Shown here one piece after another: positions 30,507-42,200 of a stretch of DNA of 64,000 bases. A model generated the notes under the pieces. It did not search any database and was not told where the DNA came from. It saw only the letters and a list, made by a program, of their open reading frames with translations. Both the position numbers and the translations under genes were made by a program. Positions within the stretch are counted from its first letter, which is position 1; every line of letters starts with the position of its first letter. The stretch comes from Chrysophaeum taylorii (Eukaryota; Sar; Pelagophyceae; Pelagomonadales; Pelagomonadaceae), in assembly GCA_029834535.1 (NCBI GenBank), contig JAQMWT010000453.1:61398-125397 (forward strand). Direction: 5' to 3'.

Positions 30507-30910
30507 TGCGTTCAACTTCAAGCGAGTCGACTGTCATGGTAAGAGAGAGTGTCGCGCGCCGCCAAGACAAGTGGTTCAAGGACGACCGTGGGCACAACGA
30601 GGCGTGCATCGAAGCACCGCTGAAGCACAGTTGGCCAATCGAGACGCAACTGCTATTACACTGCGGCGTTGTCGTGGAACCGGGGAAACGAAGCTGTTCG
30701 GACGTATTCAGGGATCCCGCTTGCTAGACCCCACCCCCGTGGAGCCCATTGATCCAACGAACACTAGACATGGGCACTCCCCACCATAAACGAGCGTGTT
30801 GGATTGGCCCGCGCTATAACTCCGTTGCGTTCACGATTTTTTTTCAAGAGTTCCCGAGTGTAGCTGGTGGCCACGAACCCTCGTTCACAGCGGAAAAAAA
30901 ATAACGAAAA
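30507..30910. other. Intergenic
   Basis: Right flank of the copia insertion; no supported gene. Confidence 0.5.
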
Positions 30911-31696
30911 TTATCTCCAGCGACTCCACGCGAGAGAGGGGAGTCTGGCGGGGCCGAGCGCCTCGCGCAACGGCGATCGGAGCGGGAGGCCAACGTCGTC
31001 GTCGTCGTCGTGAGATAGTCCATTGGAGAATGGGCGGGCGGCGAAGAGGACTTGGTTCTTAGGCGTGAGGTGTGCGGGAAGGAAGTGGGATACGACGTCG
31101 TAGCCGTGGTCTGTCATAAAAGCACATCTGGTCCTGTCGATGTCGTCGAGACGGTCGACTCGGACAGGGAGGCGATACCCTCGGAGCGAATGGCAGCAGG
31201 GCACGACGGCGGCGTGGGCTCGGCCGTCGACGGCAGCGAGAAGAACGTCATCGGTGAGGCCTCCGCAGGCATGGAGCGCGACCACCAAAGCGTGAGGCCC
31301 GAGGCTCAGGTCTTCGGCCCGCGCCTCGAGGTAGCGATGCCGCGATCCAAGGCCGGGCCATTCCCTGCCGAACGCGTCGCGCAACGTCGCGGCCGACTTG
31401 GGAATTCTGGGGTCCACGGCAAAACAGCGAGTCTGGGACGTCATAACGAGCAAAAACCACCCCAAGAGGCCGTGCCCGCCGCAGACGTCGACGACCACGC
31501 GCGGCGCCATTGCTCGCGAGAAAAAGTGCTCGTGGATCGCAGCGGCGCAAGCCCAATTCTCGTACAACTCCTTCTTCGCGACGCACTGCGCGCCACACAC
31601 CACGCGCGCCGACCGGTCGAACAGCGACTCGCTTTCGAACCGCCGCAGGTCGCTCAATCCCAATCGCCTTCGACCGGCGTACCCATCAAGACGCAT
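30911..31696 (-). CDS. METTL25/RRNAD1-type methyltransferase domain protein
   Basis: 261 residues, ATG at 31694-31696. AdoMet motif I is VVVDVCGGHGLLGWFL (about 67-82), and VVALHACGGLTDDVL (about 136-150) with PCCHS (about 172) matches the Methyltransf_32 family, whose 'LHaCG' and 'PCCH' blocks are characteristic. Family members include METTL25 and the bacterial-type rRNA/tRNA methyltransferase-like proteins; the substrate is not known from sequence. It ends in an Asp-run and an Arg-containing tail. No intron or targeting signal is evident. Confidence 0.82.
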   Translation of the reverse strand: MRLDGYAGRRRLGLSDLRRFESESLFDRSARVVCGAQCVAKKELYENWACAAAIHEHFFSRAMAPRVVVDVCGGHGLLGWFLLVMTSQTRCFAVDPRIPKSAATLRDAFGREWPGLGSRHRYLEARAEDLSLGPHALVVALHACGGLTDDVLLAAVDGRAHAAVVPCCHSLRGYRLPVRVDRLDDIDRTRCAFMTDHGYDVVSHFLPAHLTPKNQVLFAARPFSNGLSHDDDDDVGLPLRSPLREALGPARLPSLAWSRWR

Positions 31697-32926
31697 TTTC
31701 GCCCCTTGGGCGAAAAAATGCGGCTAGTGGTAGCAAGCGTAGCGGCGGTAAAAAGGAATCGATCGGCTTCTAGATCTCCGGACCAGCCTGACGCCCCAAT
31801 TCCGCCATGTAAGGGCTTAACGCCACGGCAACGTCGTCGTTGCCCTCGACCCTCCCATTGCTCAGCGCATAGCCGACCCTAATTGGCGACGGATGGGTGC
31901 TTGAAATGTCACCGATAGATACTCTACAGCAGTAACGCGCCTCTTTCGCACCCTCGTCATCGCCTTCCATCGTGGTGACCTCCTCACCATGCGCAAAATT
32001 GCGGACCCTCCCACCAGCGTACTGGACGATGGGCGCTTTGCGCCGCGCACGCGCGGAGAGCAGGCTCTCCCAATGGACCTGCAATACAATCATCGCATTG
32101 GTGATGGGCACCGAGCCTTCCAGCCCCTATCCCATCCTTGCCTTTTCCTCTATTTTCCCATCTCCTCCCTTCATGTAATACCCCGCCTCTTTGCGCCCAT
32201 CTTCCACCCAGTCTCATTCCTCAGCGTCAGCGTCTTCGCCGTCCCTGAAACTTTCTTCGGGCCACAAGGGCCCTCCTTTTTCAATGAAGCATATCATTCT
32301 CTTCTCTCTCCTGCTTGCTCCCTCGAAACAAAACGAAAAGCCACCGGCGTCTTCCGGCTGCTGCGGGAGAGAGATAGTCGCCCCGGGTCCGGGGAAACGA
32401 TCGAAACACGCACGTACCCCGACGAGCACGAATCTAGGGTGTTCAAGTTGCGAACCAGAGTGTGCACTATACACAGTCGCGCGCACACGCCCTCAATATT
32501 CCACGATGTAACTCATGTCCCCAAAAGCAAGGTACGCATTGAATGTGACCCACCACCTTGCGAAAGCACGCACGACTGCGGGGAGACTAAAAGCGCGTTT
32601 TATAGAACGTCGAGAGCACGACGCGAGTACTTGCGCTGCGTGTCCATTTTCCGAGATAAAAGTGGGACCACACACCTCGCAGTAAGCCCGACTAGTTGCG
32701 GTTACCTACGCCCGTTTGACGCCGATCCCGGCGCAAAGAGTCAAAGCAAAAAAAATGGGCTTGTTAAGTTAGATGTAACGATCCACATGGAGGGGATGTG
32801 CAACAAACCAAAGCCCAAAGAGGCACAAGCGGGCACGCCGGAAAAGCAGTAGCTCGTCCCTACGTTCGTGCGAAGCACAAGGGGAGAAGGAGACCCTCTA
32901 TATTCACTTGGGCACGTTGTCATGAT
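31697..32926. other. 1.2-kb intergenic with one doubtful ORF
   Basis: A plus-strand frame (ATG at 31989, stop by 32852, 287 codons) is open, but its sequence shows no domain, no coherent hydrophobic pattern and uneven composition, so I do not call it as a gene. Otherwise nothing is seen except probable 3' and 5' UTRs of the flanking minus-strand genes. Confidence 0.4.
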
Positions 32927-34627
32927 TCACTTGGTCACGTGGTCATCATCGAAGCCTTGGTATTTGTTGAGCGTGCCACAGGTCCCCTTAAAACCGCAGA
33001 CAATACTTCCGGCGATCTGTAGGAAAATGATGAGACCACCGTAGAAATAGACGAAGTGAGTGATGCAGCGGTGGAGAACTTCGGAGCGGCAGCAGCGGCG
33101 ATGGAGAAGAATCTGCTGCTTTTTTTCTTCCTCGTCTTCGACACCGTCGAGGTATATTTGAGACGCGTGACTTACGGCCCCAGGGACCATAACCAACCAG
33201 GAAAACATGTAAGGAAACCGCTTCGCGAGATGGTCGGCGACATTGTTGTTGACGGACTGCTTTGCGACCTCTGGAAAGTTGTATGTCATTGGCTCGACCA
33301 TAGTGGGCACCATCCTGGGAGTGTCGACAATTTTTTGGGCCTCGTGTCTGAGCTGGACGACAGCGCGCGCGTACCATCGCCTTAAGCTCTGGGACGAACC
33401 AAGAGCCTTGACGAGGGCCTGGTCTGCGTCAAGCAAAAAGGCGAGAGCAACCGAGTTCAAGATCATTGACAGCGCATCAGGTTCGAGGCGGAAGATGACA
33501 AAGGTGAGCTGGAAGACGCAGATGACGGAAACAAGCTTTGATGTCATGCCCAAGATCAAAAAGGGCTTGATGAGGGGGGACTGGGCGAAGACGGCATTCT
33601 CGCCGAGTTTCACGAGACCACGTGTCATTTTGAAGCCCCCCCTGAGCAGCTCCTTGCCGGCCTGGTCAATGCTCTTCGCCGGCCCGTCCTTCTTCCTCTG
33701 TTGGCCTCTCGCGGGCAGATCGTCCTCGTCGTCTTCCTGATCACTCAATGTGGCACTGGTGTCCGACGACCGGCCCTTGTTGTCTCCCTTGGGTGCCTCT
33801 TCGTCCTCGTCTTCTTTTTCGTTGGTTTCGGCATCGTCGTCTCCCAAGGACGGCATCTCGTCGGGCAGACCGAGAAGAAAGAATCTGAAGATACGAATCT
33901 CGTCCAGGACTCGAAGACTCGTGTACAGGAGGTAGAAGAGCAAGAAGGCGCTCGTACATCTGAGGAAAAAGATGTGGCGCTGCTTGATGTCCGGGTCGGG
34001 TATCTCGCTGTCGTACCGAAAATAAAAAAAGGGCACCCGCCGGTAAAAGTTGGCGAGTAGACATAGCGGCAGGATGATGGTCAAGAACGTCAACATGACG
34101 AATATGAGCAGGACGGCGACCATGATTGGCGTCGGACGATACTTATTTATACCTTGTGGTATGAGCTTTCCAAGACCATCGTCTGGCTCAGCAGTGATGA
34201 AGCTCTCCCGCGCCGACACCAAAGCATACAGGCTCGGATCGTCGATGCCGTTCACAACGGCCGAGGTGAGCTCGGCCGCGAGGGAGTCAATGGCAATCTC
34301 GCCCTTGCCGTCGTCCCCCAACCACTCCTCTATGTCGTCGCGCCATTTGAGTTTGTTGTCGTCATCCTCATCTCGCTTTGCCAGGACTTTTTTCGACAGC
34401 CGCTTCACCTCGCGGCGCAGCGCATGGACCTCGCCACCTGCGACGTCGTGCTCATCGTCGTCCTTGAGGTGGTGCTTTTTCTTTTTCCGCTTCGCCGAAA
34501 CGATGACCTCGGCTTGGTCCGCGAACACCACTCGACGCCGCCGCGACGTCGGCCTTCGCGTGTTTGACTTTTGGGGCTTCTCCGATGGCTCGTCATCCCA
34601 GCCGCACACCTCAAGCTGCGGCAGCAT
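32927..34627 (-). CDS. Multi-pass membrane protein, unrecognised
   Basis: 566 residues from the ATG at 34625-34627. A basic, Lys/Asp-rich cytosolic N-terminus (about 1-100); hydrophobic helices at about 160-190, 215-235 and 355-395; two further hydrophobic stretches near 400-420 and 520-545; an acidic low-complexity loop (about 260-310, many Asp/Glu). Between the last helices lies a soluble segment with NFPEVAKQSVNNNV. The ends carry several cysteines. I recognise no family; it may be lineage-specific. Confidence 0.72.
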   Translation of the reverse strand: MLPQLEVCGWDDEPSEKPQKSNTRRPTSRRRRVVFADQAEVIVSAKRKKKKHHLKDDDEHDVAGGEVHALRREVKRLSKKVLAKRDEDDDNKLKWRDDIEEWLGDDGKGEIAIDSLAAELTSAVVNGIDDPSLYALVSARESFITAEPDDGLGKLIPQGINKYRPTPIMVAVLLIFVMLTFLTIILPLCLLANFYRRVPFFYFRYDSEIPDPDIKQRHIFFLRCTSAFLLFYLLYTSLRVLDEIRIFRFFLLGLPDEMPSLGDDDAETNEKEDEDEEAPKGDNKGRSSDTSATLSDQEDDEDDLPARGQQRKKDGPAKSIDQAGKELLRGGFKMTRGLVKLGENAVFAQSPLIKPFLILGMTSKLVSVICVFQLTFVIFRLEPDALSMILNSVALAFLLDADQALVKALGSSQSLRRWYARAVVQLRHEAQKIVDTPRMVPTMVEPMTYNFPEVAKQSVNNNVADHLAKRFPYMFSWLVMVPGAVSHASQIYLDGVEDEEEKKQQILLHRRCCRSEVLHRCITHFVYFYGGLIIFLQIAGSIVCGFKGTCGTLNKYQGFDDDHVTK

Positions 34628-35827
34628 CGCTCCAGGGGCCACCAACACGCGTTGTTACAAAATTTGAGGTGTGTTGTACTTCTAGGAATTGTTCTGCCCG
34701 TGTTCTGCCCAGTGTCCTGTCGTATGGGACATGTATGTATGTAATGAGGGGAATCTTTCGAGATCACGAATGTTGTCGTCAAATCGCCAAAATACAGTTG
34801 ATCAATGGATGGTGAGTAGTGATAATAAGGCCGGGCAGCCTTCGTAAAGTTAGAAAACGGGCGTGTCTACGAGTTCGCAGCCTGATAATGCGATTATATC
34901 CCCCACGACCATGCGAGTAAATTACTCATCCTGGCAAACCGCGCTAAATGCGAGTTCTAGGGCTGTTATTTTATTGGTCGGCTGCTAAGAAGTGGGGGGG
35001 GGGGGTTGTGGAAGCGGAAGGGTGGGTTGATGATGGTGCCGAGTAACTAACTAGGGACTCTGCGCATTGTGAGCGGCAATCATAATAATGCGCATCACGA
35101 GCTGGCCTTCGGTGCCCAGACCAGTAAAAGTCGTTCGAGCGGGGCTGCGAGCGGCAATTATTCCGAACCCGGCGCTTGTCGGCAATCGAGCGCGCATGGC
35201 GTCTTCGGATGGGCGGCTTCGGCAGCAGAGCCAGATGCCCATTTTCCGCATGCCTGCAAATGCCAAAATAGCGGATTCCTGTATTTTCTGTGCGCGCTTG
35301 TTTTAGACCATCGCCACAGCGAGCGTTCCATTGCTTGCGCCGTCGAACAAGTCGCACTTCGTTGCGATCGTCAGCATATGTGTCGCCAGCTTCCGCACTA
35401 AACCTGCCCTAGGTCTAGAGAAGTCTGCGCAGTTGCGGACAGGCGACGTTTCGATAGCCTTGCTCCAGCCCTGAAGTGGCTTTCGACGTTCGGCTTCATC
35501 AGCCACCAGTCTGGAGAGCGATACGGTCAGGTAAAATTACCTTATGGCCTGTTCAAGAGCTCATCGGAGCTGGCGCCGTCAACGGTGGTCGCGAGCCGGC
35601 CCGGTTCGCTGTCCAGGTTGAATAGCTGGTAGTTAGCTCGCATGAACTGATCGCCCATGCCCGTTGTTCGCTGGCCGACAGACCAAATGACACCCTATCA
35701 CGACGTGAGAGAGTCAATCGATGAAACAAGCTCCCAGAATTTATGATCTCGTTGAAGGTACCATTACCTTGGTCGTAGACGACATCAGCGAAACTGGTTT
35801 AGTAGACGACATAGACGCTCCCCACCA
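34628..35827. other. 1.2-kb intergenic
   Basis: No supported gene. It contains a run of about a dozen Gs (34994-35006). Short open frames on both strands show no domain. Confidence 0.45.
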
Positions 35828-37276
35828 CTACCTGTGAAACGGGTGATTCGTGAAGCACGTTTGGGTCCTTCGCAAGACGACGATCGAGAACGCCACGACG
35901 GTGTCGAGGCTGTAGTATGCGCCGAAGCACGCCCGACAAACGTGATCGAACCGAAAATCAAGATCATGACGGCCCAAGTCGATCCACGCGGCCTCCTTGG
36001 CATGACCCTCCAGGAACGAAAAAAGAGTAATTGTCACCTTTCTCGTGGTATTGCGTCCATTCTGTGCTTGCCGATGGCGAGCTTTCCGAGCGACTGTAGA
36101 GGGACGCTACGTGCGCTGCGTCGAGCTTGGTGGCTTCCACTCGGAGACAAGGTGGTTGTTGCACCAAAACTTGCACAAGATCTTTCTTCTCCGCCTCGGA
36201 CAGCGCGTTCCGCGCGCAGTCATCGTCGAGAGAGATCGCCCCGTGGTCGCGCACCGCCGTCATGGCGATCCAGTTGGCGGCAACAAGCGCAGCCCGTGCC
36301 CGTCGGTCAGCGTCGTTAGGATTTTGGCGAAGTGAATTCAATTTTCGTTCGCTTAGGGCTTGTCACCGGAACCGAGTTCGCCATAATAGATCCGAAGCTT
36401 ATTGCGGCGGCAGTGGTCAACGGTCCCTCGCACGCATTCCTCGGTGCTCGGGTTCGTATCGTTCAGCTGAAAGCCCCACGTCGAAAACCGACGGACCTCA
36501 ACGTCGACGAAGTTTTTCAAGACGCCGTTCAGTTCCGTCCCGTCGTCGGAGCCGTCTTGTTCGCACGAATTTACGACGGTGAGAGTCTTGGTGGCCATAA
36601 ACCTCTAGATAATGACGCCCGCCGAAACGTTACGCTTTCAAGGACGGGTGCCAACGCACCCCTCGCCAACTAATGCTTACGGCTCCTCGTCGAACTCGAG
36701 ACCGCCGCACTAGCTAACGCGCATCGCCATAGAATAGCGCGAAAACTTGACCGCGTCGAGATTTGACGGCCAAGATTTTAGCGGCGGTGCGGGTCTTGCC
36801 CACCACGCCACGCTTCGACTTCTCGTCCAGCACTCGACGACGCTGCGCATCCGCCGCTGTTAGCATCGGTCGACGAGCGCGACCGGGCCACCACGAGAAC
36901 GGAGATTCGCGCGTTGAGCGTACACCGGAGACGCCAATATTGACCGTCCAGCCATCATCATGGTATTTGGTTTTGAGCGTCACACCGGCACCGTCATCTT
37001 CTTGATCATCACACCGAGCCCCGCTTCGATCCGCATGCCCGGGGAATAGTCGTGAAGTACGTCGACTTCGTCGCAAAAACGCACCTCACTTCCAAGCGAC
37101 GACAAAAGCCTGTTGAGATCCTTGATGGCCTTCTGACGGCACACCGCTGGCCATCGACACAGAGCTTTTGCGAGTAGGTACTTCCGCAGGAGAACCAGAT
37201 CATACTCCACGCGACACTTTGCTCCACCGTCCAGAATAACTCGAACATGAAGGCAACGTTGTGAGAATAACATCAC
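35828..37276 (-). pseudogene. Unrecognised coding relic spread over several frames
   Basis: Minus-strand protein-like segments follow each other in different frames: 37276-36980, about 37010-36720, 36598-36353, 36341-35964 and 36037-35828. Examples are LRKYLLAKALCRW and DCARNALSEAEKKDLVQVL. Successive shifts and stops without splice-like borders suggest one decayed gene. No family was recognised. Composition and decay resemble the 1-2.8 kb region, but I found no sequence shared between them. Confidence 0.3.
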
Positions 37277-37932
37277 GAAGGCAACACACGCGTTTCCCCG
37301 TCTTGCTGGGATGCCGCGGGCTTTTTGGGCCTCTTCTTCAGTGAGCTGTCGGCCATCGAACTTGCGCGTTGGTTAGTTCGTAGGATCTAGAACTTTGATG
37401 TTGTGAGGACGCTGGTGAGTGCTTCAGGCAGGACCTGGGACCGAGAGAGGTGAGAGGATATTTTATGGTGCGACTGATGTGACCTCAAGAACCAGTGATG
37501 TGACATTTACCCTATTTTAGATGGAGACCACGAAAACAGCGAGCACGGCAGAGAGGGATGGCGTCTTGCGGGCGTGTAGTCTCCGTCTCCGTCCCCGTTT
37601 CCGTCTCCTTCAGGGCAGCAGGATCCCCGGAAAGCGCTATGAGCGGACGGACGTGCACCCCGGGATGGCGGCTGGCTTCTTCTGAGGCGAGTTCTCCGCC
37701 GATCCGAGGGACACGAAAAGACAAGAGAGGTACTTGAGAGGGCATCAGCCCGACAGTTGGTTCCGGCCTCGGGAAAGCACGACACCCTACATATAAGAGC
37801 ACGCTGCGAAAAAAAAGCGCAATATGGATCCTCCGCTCGGTGGTGCACCGCGAAAAGATTCACCGGCCAAAAGCGCGTCTTAGTCGCCGTCGTTGGTGGC
37901 GGCGTCTCAAGGTGGAGAGGGATTTATTTGTT
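37277..37932. other. Intergenic
   Basis: No supported gene. A CCGTCTC-type short tandem run lies at about 37582-37612. Confidence 0.5.
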
Positions 37933-38598
37933 TTAGAGAGTGGCGGCCTCGTAACCGAGCTGGAGGAGGACGTCCTTGAGCGCATCACGCGCCATGACGA
38001 GTTCATTCCTCGAGAGCTCCATGTACTTGGCGACTTGGTCCTTGCCGCCGGAGGGGTTGTACTCCCCGAAGCTGGCCGTGTAGGCGTACTCTTGGGCCGA
38101 GGTAGAGTGCTGGATATAAAGATCCTGCGAGAAGATAATCTAAAGGGGCAAGTTGCTTACCGTCGCGCTGGTCCAGGCGTCGATGTCGTCGACATCGCCG
38201 CTTTGCAAGGCCTCGGTAAAGAGCTTTTCAATTTTATAGAGGGGCGCGGTCGTAGATCTCAAACCTAAAGCGGTAGGGACCTTGTCGGCGTTGCGCTCGC
38301 ACTCGGCCGCGAGTGTGACCTGGCCTTGGGGGCACGACTTGATGGTCTCCTTGTCCCAGTTGTTGAGGAGGTACACGATGCCGTCGTAGCCGGTCTTGAG
38401 CCGCGACGTCTCCTTCGCGTCGACGACGGGCGGGAGCCAGACGGGCGTGAAGCTCGAGAGCGTCGTGGACGCCACAAACTGCCCGAGAAGCCGACGCCGG
38501 TTGGCCAATTGCTGTTGCGTCAGTGTTCCTCCATGCGTGTTGAGCGCTGCAACGGAGAACACGGAGTAGGCCCACGCGAAGACCATAGCGAAGCCCAT
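37933..38598 (-). CDS. Plastid thylakoid-lumen protein, PsbQ/Psb31-like (36-nt intron)
   Basis: 209 residues from the ATG at 38596-38598, in two exons (38161-38598 and 37933-38124) around a GT-AG intron of only 36 nt (38125-38160). Splicing adds 63 residues that stay in frame to a TAA. Residues 1-20 form a signal peptide; a twin-arginine segment (ANRRRLLGQFVASTTLSS) and an A-x-A-like site near residue 60 form a second, Tat-type lumen signal. This bipartite layout is typical of lumen proteins in algae with secondary plastids. The mature part is about 145 residues, mostly helical, with YDGIVYLLNNWDKETI and a Cys pair, consistent with four-helix-bundle extrinsic photosystem II proteins. The exact family is uncertain. 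Confidence 0.72.
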
Positions 38599-38910
38599 CA
38601 CTCAGTGCATCTTGCTTGAAGTTGCCGTTTGAATCCAAAATACCCCAGCTGGCGCCTTTAGTTCACGACCGATGCGACAGTACTTGGTGACTTAGGATTT
38701 TTAGAACGACGAGTTTGACCACCACCACCACAATGTCGTGGCGTCGTCGTCGTCGTAATCACCGCGAGGGGCACTCGAGTGAGTGGTGCCGAGACTCCCG
38801 GGAGAGCTCGGCTGCGTCGTCCGAGCTCGGCGGCGGCGGCTCCACACCGTGAGAGGAGAGTCGTCTGTCTCATCGAAAAAAGAGAGCATGCGCAGGACGA
38901 ATTCCCTCCT

Positions 38911-38948
<38 letters not shown>

Positions 38949-39243
38949 GACTTTGGAGGAACCGCCGGCGCCGCAAGCACACGACGATGATGTGGGGGCG
39001 AAACGAACTTGGAAGACCAGGCTGATTGATTGGGACGACACAGTGTGACGAAAAGAAAAAAGAAGTTGGGGCTACTTACACTACAGGAAGGTGGGCCACA
39101 CAGGAAGCAAATAGTCCCAGTGCGGTGCATGCAAAGAAGGAAGAGGGGGGGGGGGGTGTCGACTCGTCGATCCTCGCGCCCTCCTCGTCGATCTTCCAGA
39201 GGGCAGGAAGGTCGGTCGTGGAAAACGCAGTAGGAAAGGTCAT
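38599..39243. other. Intergenic with GA microsatellite
   Basis: No supported gene. It contains a GA dinucleotide run (about 38919-38943) and a short G run (39148-39157). Confidence 0.5.
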
Positions 39244-42200
39244 TCAGGCAAGATTGTGCGCGTCGTCGTGAGTTTTGTCGCAGCGGCGGCGGCGGCGGCG
39301 CTCCTCGTCCACCCATGCTCGGATCTCGGCCTTGAGGTCGGGGAGAGGGAGGAGGTCGGAATCGTCGAGGGGGAGCCGGGAGAAGGGGTCGGTCTTTTCG
39401 TTGAGGAGGTGCTGCTTGATGGTGGGGGCGTCGAGGATGTGTCCCGAGGGAAGCTTGACGGGGTCGGTCATGAGGGAGGCGGTGATGGGGTCGCGGTAGT
39501 GGTCGGGAGCTGCGTCCTCGAGCTCGGCGTCGACCTCGACGCGCGCGTAAGCGGAATTGGCGTCGGCAGCGAGGGCGTCGAGGGTTTCGAGGGCCGGTTT
39601 GTCGAGGGTCTGGATGCGGCGGAGGGTTGCCGTGGTTTTGGGGAGGAGGTTTTGATCAAAGTAGCCGGAGCGGGCGAGGGCGGCGGAAAAGGTGTCGTCG
39701 CCGTCGTTGGTTTCGTCGTCTCGTTGGCGGGCGAAATGGACGGCGACGCGTCCGACGCGCGTGAGGATGTCGCGCGGGTCGAAGCCGTACTTTTCTGGGT
39801 TTTCGATCTTTATGTCGAGGGAGCGTCGTCCGGTAAAGGCGCGCATAACGCTGAGGAGCATGCCGGCGAGGCGGGGTCGGAGCTCGGGGAGGCCAAAGGC
39901 GCGCGAGACCGAATCGTCCGAGGTGAGGAGTTCGACGAGGCCGAGGGTTTCGGTGCATAGTTTGAGGTCGTTGGCGAGGTACCGCTCGGCGTCGGCGAAG
40001 CGCTCGTCGAGTTCCTCGCGGCGGGCCTGGTCGGCCCCGAGGTAGTCGGCGCGGAGCTGCGCGAGGTCCGGGTTGTTGTCGGGCACGGCGAGGACGCCCG
40101 TGCGGACTTGGTGGTCTCTGACGATGGGGAGCTTCTCCATCGCCTGGGCGACGAGGCGGTTCGTTTCGTTGAGGAGGCCGTTGGCGAAGGTCACGAAGGC
40201 CGCGCGATCCTCGGAAATGGCGCGGAAGGCCGCGCGATGCGCGGGCGACGTCCAGAGCTGTCGAACGAGCGCGGCCACGCGGAGGCGGGCGGGAGTGACG
40301 TCGTAAAACCCCAGGTGCTCGGCGTCGCCGAAGAGCCAGAGGATGGCGGGGGCGAGGGCGCGGTGGATGTGGGGGGTCTTGTCGTCGAGGAGGAGGGCGA
40401 CGTTCGCGTCGGCGTCGGGGAGCGGCGAATCGTCCGAGCTCAAGAGCGGTCTGAAGAGGCCGCCCCGGGGTCTCGCGAAAACGTCGCCTCGAGCCGACTG
40501 GGGGAGGAAGCACTCGTGGAGGGCCTGGGCCAGCTTGTCGCGGAGGTGCGGCGAGTGGACGAGGGAATCGCGACTCGACAGGCACTTTGCGATGAGCCGG
40601 AGGAGGTCGGCGAGCGGCGGGGTCGCCCGGAGGATATCCGGCTTGAAGCGCGCGACCAAAGCCGGGAGCGCGACCACGTCCTCCAGGACGTGTTCGGGGG
40701 CGTTCTTGAGGTCCTCGTCGCTCAGGCGCAGGAGCCACCGGCACGCGAGCCCCGAAAACCGGAGCGCGTCCTCGAGGAGCTCGGCCTGCAGGAGCTGGAC
40801 CTCGAGCGCCAGACCCTTCGCCGCACTCATCTGCACGCGCGGGTCTTCCATGCCTAGCCGTCGGACGTGGTGGCCGAGGGTGTCCTGTTGCTCACCGTGA
40901 CGCTGGAGTTCCGCGACGAGCCCGAGCCGCATGGCCCGCGCCGTCAAAAAGAACAACGTCGTCACGAAGTGGAACTCCTTGCGCGGCGGCGCGACCGACA
41001 TGGCGAGCGCCGCGCGCAATTCCGGACCGTCCTCGTCGTCGTCGTCGTCGTACATCTCGTCGTCGCTGTCGGCGGGGGGCGGGGCGTCCTCGTCCATCGG
41101 CTGTTGTTGCTGTTGATCGCGGGAGAAGATTTTCGTGAGGTCGCTGGGGAAGGCTGCGACGCCCAAGTCGGACTCGGTCAGAAACGCGAGGTCGGGCTGG
41201 ACGTTGGCCTCGCGGTCGGAATCGCCGACGATCGGCCGGCAGAGTCGCAGGAGGACGGCGCAGGCGTTGAGGCGCGCCGTCACCGACGGCAGCTTGCGGT
41301 TGTCGCGCACCGTCGCCTCGGCGTCGGCCGACCGCGCGAGGAGGGCCGCGAACCACCGGAGCGTCGCGTCGCGAGATTCTGGAGAGTTTTTTACCAGGCC
41401 CGAGCACAACGCGTCGAGGGCGTCGCGCACGCCCGTCACGCCCTGCGCGAGCTGGCGCATCTTTCCCTCGAGCGCGCCGCGCACCGGCCGCTGGAGGAGC
41501 CGCGATATGTCCTCGGCGGCCGCGCCGTCCTGGAGGACGGCGCCCGCGCGCATCGCGAGCCCGAGCGCCGTCGTGCGCTCGAGGGCGTGACCGCTCGAGG
41601 CGGCCGCCGCCTGCGCCATCGCCTCGAACAGCCCGCCGAGGCCGCCGTAGAGGTTGGGCGGCGGCCGCGGCGCCTCGGGCTGCGCGTCGAGCCGCGGGGG
41701 CGCGAAGGTCGCGTGCGACGCGACGGCCGCGCCGCCGCGCTGCTTGCCCGCGTAAGAAACGACTCGCGCGAGCGCTTGGCACGCGGCCGCGGCCGTCGCC
41801 GCGTCGTTGCCCTTCAACTTTGTGGTCACGTGGTCCACGACGGCCGACACGACGCCCGGCAGCTCGGCGTCCCCCACCGCCCGGAGCGTCGCCTTGAGGA
41901 ACTCGGGTTTCATCGGCTGCTTGGCGTCGTCGAGCGCCGCAGCGAGAGCCTCGCGCGACCCTTCGCTCGACGGGCCCAGCGACCCGGGCGCTTCCAGGCA
42001 CCGCGCCGCGACCCGGACCGCCGCCTCGCAGGACTTGAACAGCTCCTCGGTGGCAAACGCGTCCCCCCGGCTCCGCGCGTTCCGGCCCTCGCTCGCGAGC
42101 CGAGCGTGCGCCTCGCTTATCGCCTCGAGCGCGTTTTCGTTCGGCGTCCGCCGCGCGCGCGCCCCCAGCGCCGCGCCCACCGTCCCCGACGACAGCGTCG

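Noticed and set aside
31989-32852. 287-codon open frame on the plus strand
   Set aside because: No domain, signal or coherent composition, and it overlaps probable UTRs of minus-strand genes; length alone is not enough.
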